Source: Oleispirillum naphthae (lineage in GTDB: Bacteria; Pseudomonadota; Alphaproteobacteria; Rhodospirillales; Rhodospirillaceae). From it: a stretch of DNA of 64,000 bases. Under the pieces are notes generated by a model, which did not search any database, had not been told where the DNA came from, and saw nothing but the letters and a program-made list of their open reading frames with translations. Location of the stretch: the NCBI GenBank assembly GCA_027864655.1, contig JAQAZG010000002.1, positions 62,001 through 126,000 of the forward strand, written 5' to 3'. The position numbers and the translations under genes were made by a program. Below, piece after piece: positions 24,832 through 32,894 of this stretch. Each line of letters begins with the position of its first letter. Positions within the stretch are counted from its first letter, which is position 1.

Positions 24832-25527
24832 TTGCTCGACAAAACGGACGATCACGACCCGAACCTGGTTTTCGGGATAGGGAGTCTCGTTTCCATGGTT
24901 TCCGGTTTGGCGGAGGCTTTGGGGCGGGATTACTGCATCGTGTTGTATGCCCTGGCGGGTGCGGGCGGCGCGGCGCGTGCGGTTGCGGTGGCCAACGGCG
25001 GGGTTGCCGGGCTGGCCGAGGGGTCTGCGGCGTTGGCGGCGGATGCCGCCGCGATTTCCGAGATATGCCGTCCGGGGGCGGCGGCTTCCCTGCAATATTT
25101 CAGCGTTTCTTCCGGCGGGCGGCGGTTGCGGTCCACCCTGGCGCGGGTCGCCGGGGCGGGGGGCGCGGGCGCGGTTTTTCTGGCGGTGCATTACGATTTG
25201 TCCCGCGCCGAGCAGTTGCAGGCGCTGGTGGCGCAGTTGACCGGGGGCGCGGCCCCGGCGGAGGAGGAGGCGGAGGCTCCCGCCTCCGCCGCGCCGCCGA
25301 GCGTCAACGCGTTGGTGGAGCAGGGCTTGCAGCGGGTGCGCCGGCACCTGGGCAAGCCTTTGTCGTATGCGGGCAAGGTGGAGAAGATTCAGGCCGTGGA
25401 GTGGCTCGACCGCGAGGGGTTCTTTCTGTTCAAGGGCGCGGTGGAGGCTCTGGCGCAGGAGATGGGGAACACGAAGTACACGATCTATGCGTATCTGCGG
25501 GAAACGCGGATGCGCTCGGCCGATTGA
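24832..25527 (+). CDS. YheO-type transcriptional regulator (PAS-like plus HTH)
   Basis: A 231-residue regulator. An N-terminal PAS-like YheO domain (LVSMVSGLAEALGRDYCIVLYALAG...) is followed by an acidic Ala/Glu linker (about 145-160). The C-terminal helix-turn-helix motif reads KVEKIQAVEWLDREGFFLFKGAVEALA and ends in NTKYTIYAYLRE, the hallmark of the YheO/DauR group, which regulates amino-acid or dipeptide catabolic genes. The TTG start is used because the YheO domain begins within the first 15 residues; the next ATG (24895) would cut into it. It lies 88 bases upstream of, and co-directional with, two membrane genes and an M20 amidohydrolase, its probable targets. Confidence 0.82.
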   Translation: MLDKTDDHDPNLVFGIGSLVSMVSGLAEALGRDYCIVLYALAGAGGAARAVAVANGGVAGLAEGSAALAADAAAISEICRPGAAASLQYFSVSSGGRRLRSTLARVAGAGGAGAVFLAVHYDLSRAEQLQALVAQLTGGAAPAEEEAEAPASAAPPSVNALVEQGLQRVRRHLGKPLSYAGKVEKIQAVEWLDREGFFLFKGAVEALAQEMGNTKYTIYAYLRETRMRSAD

Positions 25528-25614
25528 CGGCCGGAAAGGGGGGGGGCGTTTTGGGTCTCCGGCCGGGGGATATGCCCGGCATCGATAAAAAAGTGCATTC
25601 GGAGGAATGACCAA

Positions 25615-26283
25615 ATGAATGAAGACGACAAGGAGCGAAAAGAGAGGTCTCTCGGCATATTGGAGGATATCAAGGTCCCGCTCTCGGGCTACATTGCGCT
25701 GATCTGCGCGATTTTGATTTTTTCCGGAATTTTCGCCAAGCAGCAGGGCTGGCTTTCCGTCATCGATTTCAACACCTTGAACGGCCATTACGGCGCCATC
25801 GCGGCGACCGGCAAGGCCACCTTCCGCGGCAGCGGCGGCAACGGCGCGCGCGACGGCTTCCTCTTCGCGATCAGCCTGGTGCCTGCAGTGATGCTGGCGC
25901 TCGGCATCGTCGAGGTGGTGGACCACCTGGGCGGCCTGCGCGCCGGGCAGAAGCTGCTCACGCCGATCCTGCGGCCGCTGATGGGCATTCCGGGCATCGC
26001 CGGCCTGGCCCTGGTGACCAGCTTGCAGAGCACCGATGCGGGCGCGGGCATGACCAAGATGCTGCGCGAGGAGGACTTCCTCACCGAGGACGAGAAGACG
26101 ATCTTCTGCGCCTTCCAATTCTCCGCGGGCGGCACCATCACCAACTACCTTTCCAGCGGCGCGGCGCTGTTCGGATTCATGACCGTGCCGATCATCGTGC
26201 CTCTGGCGCTGATGTTCATCCTCAAGATTTTCGGCGCGAACCTGATGCGCATGTACCTGCGCCACGCGGTCAAGGAGGCCTGA
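25615..26283 (+). CDS. YjiH-like nucleoside-recognition/Gate domain membrane protein
   Basis: A 222-residue polytopic membrane protein with about five helices. It has the Gate/nucleoside-recognition pattern of YjiH/SpmA proteins (GLALVTSLQSTDAGAGMTKML, FQFSAGGTITNYLSSGAALFGF). In enterobacteria the YjiH-YjiG pair neighbours isoaspartyl dipeptidase. Here the pair sits before an M20 amidohydrolase, so a role in uptake or export of a small peptide-like compound is plausible but unproven. GGAGG lies 10 bases upstream of the start. The next gene begins 3 bases after the stop. Confidence 0.78.
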   Translation: MNEDDKERKERSLGILEDIKVPLSGYIALICAILIFSGIFAKQQGWLSVIDFNTLNGHYGAIAATGKATFRGSGGNGARDGFLFAISLVPAVMLALGIVEVVDHLGGLRAGQKLLTPILRPLMGIPGIAGLALVTSLQSTDAGAGMTKMLREEDFLTEDEKTIFCAFQFSAGGTITNYLSSGAALFGFMTVPIIVPLALMFILKIFGANLMRMYLRHAVKEA

Positions 26284-26286
26284 GCC

Positions 26287-26742
26287 ATGGAAAGCAAGAA
26301 AACCGTCGTCGATATCTTCGTGGACGGAGCGCGCAAGGGGTGGACCGTCGGCGTCGCCAATATCCTGCCCAACGTGCTGATGGCCTTCGTGCTGATCCAG
26401 ATTCTCAAGGTCACCGGCGCGCTCGACCTTCTGGGCAAGGCGTTCGGCCCGGTGATGGCGGTGTTCGGCCTGCCGGGCGAGAGCATCGCGGTGCTGATGG
26501 GGGCGTGGCTGTCCATGGGCGGCGGCGTCGGCGTGGCCGCCTCGCTCTATGCGGGCAAGGTGCTGACGATGACCCATGTCACCATCCTGATCCCTGCGAT
26601 CTTCCTCATGGGGTCGCAGATTCAGTACATGGGCCGTCTGCTCGGCACCGCGGGCGTGCAGACCCGGTTTTATCCGGTGCTGTTCGGGATTTGCGTCCTC
26701 AACGCGGGGATCGCCATGCTGGTGATGCGCTTCGTCGCCTGA
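26287..26742 (+). CDS. YjiG-like membrane protein
   Basis: A 151-residue polytopic membrane protein (about four helices) of the YjiG/SpmB-like Gate-domain group, with VANILPNVLMAFVLIQIL and GAWLSMGGGVGVAASLYAGK. It follows the YjiH-like gene by 3 bases and precedes the M20 gene by 22 bases. Two-component Gate proteins usually act together. Substrate unknown; context points to an N-acyl or peptide-like compound hydrolysed by the downstream amidohydrolase. Confidence 0.78.
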   Translation: MESKKTVVDIFVDGARKGWTVGVANILPNVLMAFVLIQILKVTGALDLLGKAFGPVMAVFGLPGESIAVLMGAWLSMGGGVGVAASLYAGKVLTMTHVTILIPAIFLMGSQIQYMGRLLGTAGVQTRFYPVLFGICVLNAGIAMLVMRFVA

Positions 26743-26764
26743 GCCGTGGAAGGAAAGGTTCGAG

Positions 26765-27874
26765 ATGTCACAGGAAAGCAGAGTCCGGGAGGTCTATGAC
26801 GCCCTCCACGCGATGCCGGAGGTGGGCTTCACCGAGGTGAAGACCTCCGCCTATCTGGCGGATGCGCTGAAGAAGGCGGGTTACGCGGTGCAGACCGGCA
26901 TCGGCGGCACCGGGGTGGTCGGCACGCTGGACAGCGGCAAGCCCGGCCCGGTGGTCGGCCTGCGGGCGGACATGGACGCCCTGCCCTTCGTCATCGACGG
27001 GCGGAAGGAATGCCGCCACGCCTGCGGGCACGACGCGCACTCCGCCATGCTGCTGACCGCGGCGGAGGCGCTGGCCAAGGCGCCGCCCGCGCGCGGCAGG
27101 CTCAAGATCGTCTTCCAGCCGGCGGAGGAGATTCTCACCGGCGCGCTGGCGATGATCGAGAGCGGCGCGGTGGCCGACGTGGAGATGCTGTTCGGCATCC
27201 ATCTGCGGCCGATCCAGGAGGCGCGGCTCGGCCAGGCCACGCCCGCGCTCCGCCACGGGGCGAGCACCGTGGTGGAGACGGTGATCAAGGGCGTGCCCTC
27301 GCACGGGGCGCGGCCGCACCTGGGGGTCAACGCCATCGACGCCGCGGCGGCGGTGGTGGGCGCGGTCAACGCCATCCGCCTCAACCCCGCGCAGGCGTGG
27401 TCGGCCAAGACCACCAAGCTGCAGGCGGGCGGCGTGGCCACCAACCTCATCCCCGACCGCGCGGAGATGATCTTCGACCTGCGGGCGGAGACCAACGCGC
27501 TGATGGACGAACTGATGGCCAAGCTGCGCACCGCGGTTTCCCACGCCGCGGCGGCCAACGGCGCGGAGGCGGAGGTCTCGGTGCGGGGCGGCGTGCCCGC
27601 CGCCGAGTACGACCCGGCGATGGTGGACCTGTCGCGCGAAGCGATCCGCGCGGTGCTGGGCGATGCCGGGGTGCTCGGCGCCATCGTCACGCCGGGCAGC
27701 GAGGACTTCCACTTCTACGTCGGCAAGAACCCGAAGCTCCGCCCGGCCTACATCGGCCTGGGCAGCGACCTCGAACCCGGCCTGCATCATCCGGAGATGG
27801 ACTTCGACAAGGCCGCCCTGCCCAAGGGCGTGGCGATCCTGCTGGAGGTGGCGAAGCGCGCCTTCGCCGCCTGA
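26765..27874 (+). CDS. M20 family amidohydrolase / peptidase
   Basis: A 369-residue zinc-dependent amidohydrolase of the M20D group (hippurate hydrolase, IAA-amino-acid hydrolase and N-acyl-amino-acid deacetylase relatives). Motifs are GLRADMDALPF, the metal-binding CRHACGHDAHSAM, FQPAEE with the catalytic Glu, and SHGARPHLGVNAID at the dimerisation-lid boundary. C-terminal TPGSEDFHFY and GLHHPEMDFD complete the set. It is the last gene of the regulator-YjiH-YjiG-M20 operon. No signal peptide, so cytoplasmic. It ends in a strong terminator at 27893. Confidence 0.9.
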   Translation: MSQESRVREVYDALHAMPEVGFTEVKTSAYLADALKKAGYAVQTGIGGTGVVGTLDSGKPGPVVGLRADMDALPFVIDGRKECRHACGHDAHSAMLLTAAEALAKAPPARGRLKIVFQPAEEILTGALAMIESGAVADVEMLFGIHLRPIQEARLGQATPALRHGASTVVETVIKGVPSHGARPHLGVNAIDAAAAVVGAVNAIRLNPAQAWSAKTTKLQAGGVATNLIPDRAEMIFDLRAETNALMDELMAKLRTAVSHAAAANGAEAEVSVRGGVPAAEYDPAMVDLSREAIRAVLGDAGVLGAIVTPGSEDFHFYVGKNPKLRPAYIGLGSDLEPGLHHPEMDFDKAALPKGVAILLEVAKRAFAA

Positions 27875-27892
27875 GGGCGCGGACACGGCAAG

Positions 27893-27922
27893 GAAAGGGG
27901 CGCTCCCGGGCGCCCCTTTTCG
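27893..27922. terminator. Bidirectional terminator
   Basis: AAAGGGGCGC, short loop, GCGCCCCTTTTC between the convergent M20 and Crp/Fnr genes. The T-run on one strand and A-run on the other allow termination both ways. Confidence 0.85.
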
Positions 27923-27929
27923 CATGGCG

Positions 27930-28538
27930 TCATCCGTCCCGACCCGGCAGCAGGCGGATTTCCCGGCCCCGGCGGACGATCGCGCCCTTCGCCGCGAGGG
28001 CGGCGAGGGTGCGGTAGAAGCTCTCGTGGGTGAGGCCGATCTCCGCCGCCACGTCCTTGAACGGGCGGTCGAACACGATGGTCTCCCGCTCCGGCTGCGA
28101 GAGCAGCGCCAGGTATTGCATCACCCGTTCGGCGGCTGAGCGCAGATTGCGGAGTTCCAACTGCGCGCGCAGGTCCTGGACCTGCCCGGCCAGCCTGGCC
28201 ATGAAGGCCATGGCCGCCGCCGGGTCCGCCGCGAACGCCGCGAGCAGGGCGCGCTTGGGCAGCACGGTGACGCGGCAGGCGGTCTCGGCGACGGCGTCGC
28301 AGCGGTAGGTCGGAGAGAACAGGGCGGCTTCGGCGAAGGTTTCGCCGCGACGGGCGACGTGGAGGATGCAGGCCGCGCCTCCCGGCGCGTAGCGGACGAG
28401 GCGGATGCGCCCTTCCGCCAAGGCGAATACGCCGAACACCGGGGAGCCCTGGCGGAACAGCGTCTGCCCCGCCTTGAGGCGGCGTTGCCGCGCCGCGCCG
28501 CACGCCGCCGCGCACCAGGCATCTTCCCCAGGCGTCAT
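27930..28538 (-). CDS. Crp/Fnr family transcriptional regulator
   Basis: A 202-residue regulator with an N-terminal cyclic-nucleotide-binding-fold domain (GQTLFRQGSPVFGVFALAEGRIRLV), a dimerisation helix (about 110-135) and a C-terminal winged helix with FKDVAAEIGLTHESFYRTLAALAAKG as recognition region. It has two N-terminal cysteines (WCAAACG) but lacks the full four-cysteine FNR cluster set, so a [4Fe-4S] sensor is not supported. It is divergent from the chromate-type transporter gene, and an Fnr-like palindrome sits between them. Confidence 0.85.
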   Translation of the reverse strand: MTPGEDAWCAAACGAARQRRLKAGQTLFRQGSPVFGVFALAEGRIRLVRYAPGGAACILHVARRGETFAEAALFSPTYRCDAVAETACRVTVLPKRALLAAFAADPAAAMAFMARLAGQVQDLRAQLELRNLRSAAERVMQYLALLSQPERETIVFDRPFKDVAAEIGLTHESFYRTLAALAAKGAIVRRGREIRLLPGRDG

Positions 28539-28568
28539 TCTTCTTCTCCTCCGCGCAAACCGGCTGGA

Positions 28569-28586
28569 ATATGATTCGTATCATAT
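28569..28586. promoter_or_regulatory. Fnr-like operator palindrome
   Basis: ATATGAT-TCGT-ATCATAT is a perfect 7-base inverted repeat containing the GAT-N4-ATC core of Crp/Fnr boxes. It is placed 30 bases before the Crp/Fnr gene start and 80 bases before the divergent transporter start, so it probably controls both. Confidence 0.65.
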
Positions 28587-28665
28587 GGCCGATGCGCCCG
28601 GCGCGCTAAGACGGAGTCCGGTTCTGGTGCGGGGGACGACCCGCAAGCTGGGGGAGGGCGCCGCC

Positions 28666-29841
28666 ATGTCCACCGAGAGCGCCGGGCAGCCGGTTTCCGC
28701 CCTGGTGCTGTTCGCCGCGTTTCTGCGTTTGGGGCTGACCGGCTTCGGCGGTCCGGCGATGGTTTCCTACATCCGCGAGATGAGCGTGCGGCGCAGGCGG
28801 TGGATTTCGCCGGAGGCGTTCGCCCAGGGGATTCCGCTGTGCCAGTCGATCCCCGGCGCCACCGCGATGCAGGTGGCGGCGTATGTGGGGTTGCGCGCCG
28901 GTGGGCCGTGGGGGGCGCTGGCCGCCTACGTGGGCTTCGGCCTGCCCGCCTTCGGGTTGATGGCCGCGCTGTCCGCGGCCTATCAGGCGGGGCAGTCCGT
29001 GGAGTGGGTGCTCGCCGGTTTCCGGGGGTTGCAGGTGATCGTCGTCGCCCTGGTCGCCAACGCCGCCCTGGAGTTCGGCCGCGCCTCCATCGCCTCCTGG
29101 CGGGACGCGGCCCTGGCGGCGGGCGCGGCGGGGGCGTTGCTCCTGCACGGCAACCCGATGGCGGTGATCGCCGCCACTGCGGCGCTCGGCGTCGTCCTCT
29201 ACCGCGGCCAGGCCCTGCCCGCGGCGGCGCGCTTCGCCACGGCGGGCGACGGCGGCCGGGTGCTGCGCTTCGCCGCGGGGACGGCGGCGGCCGTGGTTTT
29301 GGCGCTGGCGGCGCTGTCCGTTCTCGACCGGCGGCTGTTCGACCTGGCTCTGTTGATGATGCGGGTGGACGTGTTCGCCTTCGGCGGCGGATTCGCCTCC
29401 GTGCCGCTGATGCTCGACGAGGTGGTGAATGTGCGGCATTGGCTCGACGGCCCGACGTTCATGGACGGCATCGCCCTGGGGCAGGTGACGCCGGGGCCGA
29501 TCGTCATCACCGCCACCTTCGTCGGCTATCGCCTCGCCGGGTTGACGGGGGCGGTGGCCGCCACCATCGGCGTGTTTGCGCCGTCGTTCCTCATGGTGCT
29601 GTTGACGGTTCCCCATTTCGACCGGCTACAGGGCTCCGCCGCGTTCCGCCATGCGGTGCGCGGGGTTCTGGCGTCCTTCGTCGGGCTGCTGGTCTTCGTC
29701 ACCCTGCACTTCGGCGCGGCGGTCGCGTGGTCCGCGCCCGCCGGGCTGATCGCGGCGGCGGCGCTCGCGGCGCTCCGCCTCAAGGCGGACGTGCTCTGGG
29801 TGGTGCTGGCCGGGGCCGCGGTGTCGATGGCGGTTTTCTAG
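28666..29841 (+). CDS. Chromate-transporter (CHR) family membrane protein
   Basis: A 391-residue membrane protein with two homologous CHR halves, each starting with the family signature: FLRLGLTGFGGPAMVSYI in the first and MMRVDVFAFGGGFASVPLM in the second. The matching downstream motifs are IPLCQSIPGATAMQVAAYVG and IALGQVTPGPIVITATFVGY. The bidomain length is normal for ChrA. Family members export chromate, but many are uncharacterised. Divergent from the Crp/Fnr regulator and likely under it. The ATG at 28666 opens the conserved region; upstream in-frame codons would run into the shared promoter gap. Confidence 0.87.
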   Translation: MSTESAGQPVSALVLFAAFLRLGLTGFGGPAMVSYIREMSVRRRRWISPEAFAQGIPLCQSIPGATAMQVAAYVGLRAGGPWGALAAYVGFGLPAFGLMAALSAAYQAGQSVEWVLAGFRGLQVIVVALVANAALEFGRASIASWRDAALAAGAAGALLLHGNPMAVIAATAALGVVLYRGQALPAAARFATAGDGGRVLRFAAGTAAAVVLALAALSVLDRRLFDLALLMMRVDVFAFGGGFASVPLMLDEVVNVRHWLDGPTFMDGIALGQVTPGPIVITATFVGYRLAGLTGAVAATIGVFAPSFLMVLLTVPHFDRLQGSAAFRHAVRGVLASFVGLLVFVTLHFGAAVAWSAPAGLIAAAALAALRLKADVLWVVLAGAAVSMAVF

Positions 29842-29859
29842 GGTGCCGCTTCCAGGCGC

Positions 29860-30465
29860 TCAGGCGGTGAAGCGGGTCCACTCCGGGGTGCGGAAGACCG
29901 CCTCGGCCAGCGCCGCATAGGCCGCGGCGCGCGGGTGGTAGCCGTCGTTTTCCGCCGCTTCGCGCAGCCACGCCGGGCTTGCCGCGGTGAGGGCGTGGCC
30001 GGGGATGAAGGGAACGCCGCGGGCGGCGCAGATCTCCGCCTGCGCCTCCGCCAGGGCGCGGATGCGCGCCGCCTGCGCCGCCTCGGTGGAGGTGGGCGGC
30101 GAGACCACGAGGACCGGGCAGCCGAACTCCGCCGCCGCGGCCAGCATCTCCGCCAGGGCGGCGCGGGAGTCCGCGGGCGGCACGCGCGGGATGCCGTCTT
30201 CCAGCACCGTGTCGTTGAAGCCGATGGAGATCACCGCGCGCTTTTCGAAATCGCCCGCGAGGCGGATGCCGAGTTCGGCGCGGAAGCGGGCGAGCAGCTC
30301 GCGCGAGGTCTGGTGGCGGACGCCGAGGTTGTAGTACGTCGCCTCCGGCGTGCGCGCCGCGGTGAGGCGGGCGAGCCGCCCGCACCAGCCGAGCATCTCC
30401 GGGTCGCAGGCGCCGTTGACCAGGGAATCGCCGAAGAAGATCAGCCGCAGGTCGCGAGGGGGCAT
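29860..30465 (-). CDS. SGNH/GDSL-type lipase or esterase
   Basis: A 201-residue SGNH hydrolase. Block I with the nucleophile Ser is IFFGDSLVNG (Ser at about residue 13). Block II Gly/Asn and block III are recognisable in YYNLGVRHQTS and SIGFNDTVL (Asn). The catalytic Asp-His pair is in NDGYHPRAAAYA. No signal peptide, so probably cytoplasmic. It acts on small esters or acyl groups; substrate unknown. It lies downstream of the fused nfn gene with a terminator-like hairpin between, so it may be separately transcribed. Confidence 0.85.
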   Translation of the reverse strand: MPPRDLRLIFFGDSLVNGACDPEMLGWCGRLARLTAARTPEATYYNLGVRHQTSRELLARFRAELGIRLAGDFEKRAVISIGFNDTVLEDGIPRVPPADSRAALAEMLAAAAEFGCPVLVVSPPTSTEAAQAARIRALAEAQAEICAARGVPFIPGHALTAASPAWLREAAENDGYHPRAAAYAALAEAVFRTPEWTRFTA

Positions 30466-30485
30466 GGCGGGTCTCCGGAAGGGAA

Positions 30486-30509
30486 AAGGGGCGCCCGGAG
30501 GCGCCCCTT
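30486..30509 (-). terminator. Terminator after the fused nfnAB gene
   Basis: AAGGGGCGCC-CGGA-GGCGCCCCTT is a perfect 10-base stem. Read on the minus strand it is followed by a short T-run, 21 bases beyond the stop of the nfn fusion. Confidence 0.75.
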
Positions 30510-30530
30510 GCCGCTTGCGACGGGGATGGA

Positions 30531-32894
30531 TCAGGCGCTCGCCTGTTCCGGGGCCTCGTCTTCGGGGGAAGGCGGAAGCGGGGTCGGCGGCACGAAGGCC
30601 TCGATCGCATCCTGCGACGGCGGCCAGGCGTGGCCGCGGTTCGAAAGATAGGTGGCGATCGCCTTGGCGGCGCGGCGGCCCGCACCCATGGCGAGGATCA
30701 CCGTGGCGCCGCCGGTGACGATGTCGCCGCCCGCGAACACGCCGGGCATGGTGGTCGCCTGGGTCTTTTCGTCGGCGACGATGTAGCCCCACTTGTTGCG
30801 CTCCAGCGCCGGAGCGGTGCTCGCCACCACCGGGTTGGCGTTGGTGCCGAGCGCGTAGATCACCGTGTCGCAGTCGAGCTCGACGAAGTCGTTCACCGGG
30901 ATCGGCGAACGGCGGCCGCGCTCGTCCGGTTCGCCGAGTTCCATGCGCTGCACCCGCATGCCGACGACGTTGCCGTCGGCGTCGGTCTTGATCTCCGTCG
31001 GCGAGTGCAGGAAGTAGAACTCGATGCCCTCTTCCTTGGCGTGGCGCAGTTCCTCCTTGCGCGCCGGGGCCTCGGCTTCGGAGCGGCGGTAGACGCAGCG
31101 CACCTTGGGCGCGCCCAGGCGCTTGGCGACGCGCAGGCAATCCATCGCGGTGTTGCCCGCGCCGATCACCACCACGCTCTCGCCGACGCTGACCGGGGTA
31201 TCGACGATCGGGAAGATGTTGCCGCCCATCAGGTTGATGCGGGTGAGGAACTCGTTGGCCGAGTAGACGCGGCCCGCGTATTCCCCCGGAATGCCGAGGA
31301 AGGAAGGCGCGCCCGCGCCCGCGGCGATGAACACCGCGTCGTAGCCCATTTCTTCAAGCAACTGCGGCACGGTGAAGGTTTTGCCGATCACCTTGTTGGT
31401 GAGGAAGGCGACGCCCGAATCCTTGAGGCGCTGGATCTCGCGGTCGATGATGTCGCGCGGCAGGCGGAACGGCGGAATGCCGTATTGCAGCACGCCGCCG
31501 AGGACGTGCAGCGCCTCGTAGACCGTCACCTCCGCGCCGAAGCGGTTGAGGTCGGCCGCCGCGGCGAGGCCGCCGGGGCCGGAACCGACCACCGCCACCT
31601 TGCCGAGGATCTTCTCGAACTTCAGAGGCACCGCCTTGGGGGCGCGCGCGTGGTCGCCGATGAAGCGCTCGAGGCGGCCGATCGCCACCGGCTCCATGCG
31701 CTTGCCGAGGATGCAGTGCTGCTCGCACTGGCTTTCCTGCGGGCAGACGCGGCCGCAGATCGAGGGGAAGATGCTGGATTGGTAGATCACCTGGAGCGCG
31801 GCGTCGAGGTCGTGCACCAGCAGGTTGCGGACGAAGCCCTGGATATCCACGTTGACCGGGCAGCCCTCGACGCACAGCGGGTTCTTGCACTGTAGGCAGC
31901 GCTCCGCCTCGCGGAAGGCGTCTTCCGCCGAGTAGCCGAGGTTGACCTCGAGGAAGTTGGCGGCGCGCTCCACCGGGTCGCGCTCCGGCATCTTCACCTG
32001 GTGGGGCTCCACCTCGGTGATCTTCTTGTAGGTGCGCTTGCCCTCCTGGATCAGCAGCTGGTCGAGCTTGCAGACATGGTCGAACTGCTCGTTCGCCTCG
32101 CCCTCCTCCTTCTTGAAGCGCTTCTGCCGCAGCAGGAGTTCCTTGAAGTCCACGAGGTGGCCGTCGAAGTCCGGGCCATCGACGCAGGCGAACCGCACCA
32201 CCCCGTCCACGGTGACGCGGCAGGAGCCGCACATGCCGGTGCCGTCCACCATGATGGTGTTCAGCGAGACGACGGTCTTGACGCCGTAGGGGCGCGTCGT
32301 CTCGACGCAGGCGTTCATCATCGGCAGCGGGCCGATCGCCACCACCATGTCGGGCTTCTCGCTCTCGATGATGTCCTTCAGCGCCGCATTGACGAAGCCC
32401 GCGCGGCCGTAGCTGCCGTCGTCGGTGCAGATCACCAGGTCGTCGCTGTATTTGGCGAAGCGGTCCTGCCAGAAGATCAGGTCCTTGTTGCGGAAGCCCA
32501 TGATCCCGGTGGTGCGGTTGCCCGCCTGCTTCGCCGCGCGCAACTGCGGATAGATCGGCGCGACGCCCAGGCCGCCGCCGACGAACACCACGTGGCCCAT
32601 CTTCTCCAGGTGCGAGGCCTGGCCGAGCGGTCCGACGAAATCGAGGAAGCTGTCGCCCGCGCCGTAGTGGTCGCGCATTTCCCGAGTCGTTTTGCCGAGC
32701 GCCTGGACGACCATGGTGATGGTGCCCCGGTCGCTGTCGAAATCGGCAATCGTCAGCGGGATGCGTTCGCCGCCTTCGTAGAGCCGCAGCATGACGAATT
32801 GCCCCGGCCGCGCCGCGTGTGCGATATCGGGAGCGAGCACTTCCCACAGAAACGTCACGTCGGAAAACCGCTCGCACCGTAAAATCTGGTACAT
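30531..32894 (-). CDS. nfnAB: Fused NfnA-NfnB: NADH-dependent ferredoxin:NADP+ oxidoreductase
   Basis: A 787-residue fusion. Residues 1 to about 285 are the NfnA/PyrK-like part: an FAD domain (PGQFVMLRLYEGGERIPLTI), an NAD site (VFVGGGLGVAPIYPQ) and a [2Fe-2S] site with Cys in GMCGSC (about 221 and 224) and in FACVDGP (about 236). Residues from about 320 are the NfnB/GltD-like part: [4Fe-4S] cysteines (CLQCKNPLCVEGCP, CGRVCPQESQCEQHC), an FAD site GSGPGGLAAAA and an NADP site GAGNTAMD. In anaerobes NfnAB couples reduction of NADP+ by ferredoxin and NADH by flavin-based electron bifurcation. The two are usually separate genes, here one chain. A GltD-like glutamate synthase subunit is the alternative, but the NfnA half argues against it. 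Confidence 0.88.
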   Translation of the reverse strand: MYQILRCERFSDVTFLWEVLAPDIAHAARPGQFVMLRLYEGGERIPLTIADFDSDRGTITMVVQALGKTTREMRDHYGAGDSFLDFVGPLGQASHLEKMGHVVFVGGGLGVAPIYPQLRAAKQAGNRTTGIMGFRNKDLIFWQDRFAKYSDDLVICTDDGSYGRAGFVNAALKDIIESEKPDMVVAIGPLPMMNACVETTRPYGVKTVVSLNTIMVDGTGMCGSCRVTVDGVVRFACVDGPDFDGHLVDFKELLLRQKRFKKEEGEANEQFDHVCKLDQLLIQEGKRTYKKITEVEPHQVKMPERDPVERAANFLEVNLGYSAEDAFREAERCLQCKNPLCVEGCPVNVDIQGFVRNLLVHDLDAALQVIYQSSIFPSICGRVCPQESQCEQHCILGKRMEPVAIGRLERFIGDHARAPKAVPLKFEKILGKVAVVGSGPGGLAAAADLNRFGAEVTVYEALHVLGGVLQYGIPPFRLPRDIIDREIQRLKDSGVAFLTNKVIGKTFTVPQLLEEMGYDAVFIAAGAGAPSFLGIPGEYAGRVYSANEFLTRINLMGGNIFPIVDTPVSVGESVVVIGAGNTAMDCLRVAKRLGAPKVRCVYRRSEAEAPARKEELRHAKEEGIEFYFLHSPTEIKTDADGNVVGMRVQRMELGEPDERGRRSPIPVNDFVELDCDTVIYALGTNANPVVASTAPALERNKWGYIVADEKTQATTMPGVFAGGDIVTGGATVILAMGAGRRAAKAIATYLSNRGHAWPPSQDAIEAFVPPTPLPPSPEDEAPEQASA

